Assembly (NCBI GenBank): GCA_030626685.1
Contig: DAOUTL010000088.1
Span: 1 to 5,863 of the forward strand
Length of the DNA stretch: 5,863 nt
Direction: 5' to 3'
DNA from: Candidatus Bathyarchaeota archaeon
Lineage (GTDB): Archaea; Thermoproteota; Bathyarchaeia; Bathyarchaeales; Bathycorpusculaceae
Shown: piece after piece, positions 4,580 to 5,863 of the stretch
Layout: every line of letters starts with the position of its first letter
Position numbering within the stretch: position 1 is the stretch's first letter
The notes under the pieces: generated by a model
Seen by the model: only the letters and a program-made list of their open reading frames with translations
Told to the model about the DNA's origin: nothing
The model's database searches: none
Program-made: the position numbers and the translations under genes

Positions 4580-5230
4580 TCATCGCAAGTCTCCTTTTCT
4601 TAACGTCAATGTTTCGTTTGGAAATTGCCACATTTCATGAAAATAATCAACAGTCCCGAAAGGATTCTCGGGCAGAATTGGAAAGAGCCCGTCGTATCTA
4701 TATTCAACATTGTTGACTACCCAATTATACATGGTGTCTACATCGTTCCAATATTCATTCAAATCCGAAGGATTGCTCCAATTGCCAGTTATTTGAAAAA
4801 CAATCTGTTTAACGGCAGGGTCGTATGGTGTTATCAAGAACGTTTCGTTTTCGTTTGGATGATGCCAACGTAAATCTAAAGTGGATAATAAATGCTCGTA
4901 GGCCGATTGATAGTCTGTATATGAAGACAATACGTTTTGATAATTGTCTTGTAATGAATCATACTCGTTATTCAACGAATTGTAGTCACTGTTTAGTCTA
5001 TCATATTCTTCATTTAGGCGTGTATAATTCTGCTGGAGACTTGAGTAATTAGCTTCTAGCGTATCATAGAGATTTTGTAACTGAGAAAGTTGGGTTTCAA
5101 GGCTGGTTTTTTCATTTCGCAGGTTAATACTTTGAGCGCTTAACGATGCAATCCAAAACGATTGAAAAGTAACAGCACATACTAGACATAAAATAACTAT
5201 CAAGTGCCACTTCCGGTTCAAACTAATCAC
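4580..5230 (-). CDS. Membrane-anchored coiled-coil protein, N-terminal part of a transglutaminase-like protein
   Basis: Residues 8-30 form one hydrophobic segment (signal anchor), so the rest lies outside the cell. Residues 48-117 are a coiled coil with a striking pattern: Tyr at every seventh position from 55 to 111, nine in a row, most followed three residues later by Leu. Sequons NYS61, NYT68, NET128, NWS150 and NET205 fit an exported, glycosylated protein. From about 135 (TPYDPAVKQIVFQITG) the start of a transglutaminase-like domain follows, with DTMYNWVVNNVEYRYD at 165-180, typical of the helix and strand before the active site. It ends TLRKGDLR-stop, where GDCDD is expected. The longest frame starts at GTG 5230, but AGGTGA at 5232-5227 with a 5-base spacer points to TTG 5221 (residue 4). 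It lies 52 bases after hypE on the same strand. Confidence 0.85.
   Translation of the reverse strand: MISLNRKWHLIVILCLVCAVTFQSFWIASLSAQSINLRNEKTSLETQLSQLQNLYDTLEANYSSLQQNYTRLNEEYDRLNSDYNSLNNEYDSLQDNYQNVLSSYTDYQSAYEHLLSTLDLRWHHPNENETFLITPYDPAVKQIVFQITGNWSNPSDLNEYWNDVDTMYNWVVNNVEYRYDGLFPILPENPFGTVDYFHEMWQFPNETLTLRKGDLR
4587..4588 (-). other. Frameshift site at the catalytic cysteine codon
   Basis: On the minus strand the sequence is GGAGAC TT GCGATGACATGG. Removing one T gives Gly-Asp-Cys-Asp-Asp-Met and joins the two fragments into one frame of about 324 codons with a Cys215, His244, Asp260 triad. As written, the frame reads Gly-Asp-Leu-Arg-stop. One base accounts for the whole split. Confidence 0.85.
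4880..5068 (-). repeat. Imperfect 21-base periodicity encoding Tyr-x-x-Leu heptads
   Basis: Nine consecutive units of 21 bases each encode a heptad beginning with Tyr: YDTLEAN, YSSLQQN, YTRLNEE, YDRLNSD, YNSLNNE, YDSLQDN, YQNVLSS, YTDYQSA, YEHLLST. The DNA copies have diverged, so this is an old internal duplication kept by selection on the coiled coil rather than a fresh tandem repeat. Confidence 0.65.
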
Positions 5231-5247
5231 CTACAACGTAATATAAC
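5219..5247 (-). promoter_or_regulatory. Ribosome binding site and TATA-like box of the transglutaminase-like gene
   Basis: AGGTGA at 5232-5227 matches six bases of the archaeal Shine-Dalgarno consensus and sits 5 bases before TTG 5221-5219, which decides the start against GTG 5230. GTTATATTAC at 5247-5238 resembles a TATA box but is rather close to the start. The gene may instead be read together with hypE, 52 bases upstream. Confidence 0.45.
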
Positions 5248-5282
5248 GCAAAAGCAGTAAAAAATTAGCGGAAAAGACTTTT

Positions 5283-5863
5283 CTAACATATCCTCGGTAC
5301 AGGGTCTCCCACCGGTCTAGCAATTATTCTTTTTCCGCCGACAACCGTTTGCATAGCAACTCCGGTGAAATCTGTCGTTGCTTCGCCTATTATTTCCGCC
5401 TCTTTTCCCTCTTCTGTTGCTCTTAAAAGCTCCAAGACTTCTTCAGCCTTCTCCTTTACCGCGCCCATGATTATTTTTCCCTCGTTTCCAACCTCAAACG
5501 GGTCTAAACCAAGCATTTCGCAGGCAACTCGCACATCCTCCCTAACTGGAATCTTATTTTCATAAACCAGCATGCCCACATGGGATTTTCCGCTGAACTC
5601 GTTTAGGGCGTCGGCTAATCCGCCTCTTGTCGGGTCTTTCATTGCGACTATGCCGCCGACTTCGCCGAGCAAACGCTGGATTAAACGATTTAAAGGTTTA
5701 ACATCAGATTTTATTCCGCTTCCGAAACTTAGGCCCTCCTGTGCTGACAAGACAGCCAAACCATGGTCGCCAACCGTGCCGGACAACAATATTTTGTCGC
5801 CAGCTCTAATGTTTGAGTCCAGAATCCAACGTGCATTAAAGTCGCTTCTACACTGTTTGACAA
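5283..5863 (-). CDS. hypE: Hydrogenase maturation protein HypE, C-terminal part (5' end outside window)
   Basis: HypE takes the carbamoyl group delivered by HypF on its C-terminal cysteine and dehydrates it with ATP to a thiocyanate, the source of the cyanide ligands placed on iron by HypC-HypD. The protein ends in PVGDPVPRIC, the diagnostic tail with the acceptor Cys as last residue. Other family features are GDKILLSGTVGDHGLAVLS near the window edge and KDPTRGGLADALNEFSG, typical of the AIRS (PurM/SelD/HypE) C-terminal domain. The frame stays open to the window edge through SNIRAGDKILL, so the TTG at 5789 is internal. About 192 of the usual 330-350 residues are visible. The first visible residues before that motif are less typical and cannot be judged. 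The gene points toward hypD but lies 4.7 kb from it on the opposite strand. Confidence 0.96.
   Translation of the reverse strand, partial: VKQCRSDFNARWILDSNIRAGDKILLSGTVGDHGLAVLSAQEGLSFGSGIKSDVKPLNRLIQRLLGEVGGIVAMKDPTRGGLADALNEFSGKSHVGMLVYENKIPVREDVRVACEMLGLDPFEVGNEGKIIMGAVKEKAEEVLELLRATEEGKEAEIIGEATTDFTGVAMQTVVGGKRIIARPVGDPVPRIC

Noticed and set aside
5283..5789. TTG at 5789 as the start of HypE
   Set aside because: Conserved SNIRAGDKIL lies upstream in the same frame and continues to the window edge.
1..5863. CRISPR arrays, tRNA or rRNA genes, insertion sequences
   Set aside because: No regularly spaced direct repeats, cloverleaf, rRNA-like sequence, transposase frame or terminal inverted repeats were seen.

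Overview
The window looks archaeal. The coding regions are preceded by archaeal-style TATA-like boxes and GGAGGTGA-type ribosome binding sites, GTG and TTG starts occur, base composition is moderate, and the two edge genes are hydrogenase maturation genes. The mix of HypD/HypE, a small zinc ribbon, a membrane-anchored Tyr-heptad protein with a transglutaminase-like domain and many uncharacterised small ORFs would suit an uncultured lineage such as Bathyarchaeia. That placement is an inference from overall character, not from a search.

Layout. (1) 1-608, plus: the C-terminal part of hypD, entering from the left edge. (2) 728-937, plus: a 69-residue CxxC/CxxC zinc ribbon. (3) 938-1383: no complete gene. 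It holds short open stretches in changing frames, including a likely broken small membrane protein whose last codons overlap the start of the next gene. (4) 1384-2646, plus: a 12-helix MFS transporter. (5) 2647-3148: no long ORF, but on the minus strand there is a clear ribbon-helix-helix (RHH) reading frame (2891-3064) without a normal start codon. It is followed by a TATA box bracketed by two AGGGGTAT direct repeats, and then a 45-codon hydrophobic ORF with a good ribosome binding site (2652-2789). (6) 3149-4072, plus: a putative HExxH zinc metalloprotein. (7) 4255-5230, minus: a membrane-anchored coiled-coil protein with a transglutaminase-like domain, split in two by a single extra base exactly at the catalytic cysteine codon. 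(8) 5283-5863, minus: the C-terminal part of hypE, ending in the diagnostic PRIC, leaving through the right edge.

How it fits together. HypD and HypE act in the same pathway, building the Fe(CN)2CO group of [NiFe]-hydrogenases, so the cell very probably makes such an enzyme. Here the two genes converge on a roughly 4.7 kb block of unrelated genes rather than sitting head to tail. That block mixes intact genes (MFS transporter, metalloprotein) with decaying or frameshifted ones (transglutaminase-like protein, the ORF before the MFS gene, an RHH frame with ATA where ATG is expected). The most notable hidden item is the minus-strand RHH frame, candidate operator and small membrane ORF between the MFS and metalloprotein genes. 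No tRNA, rRNA, CRISPR array or insertion sequence was recognised.
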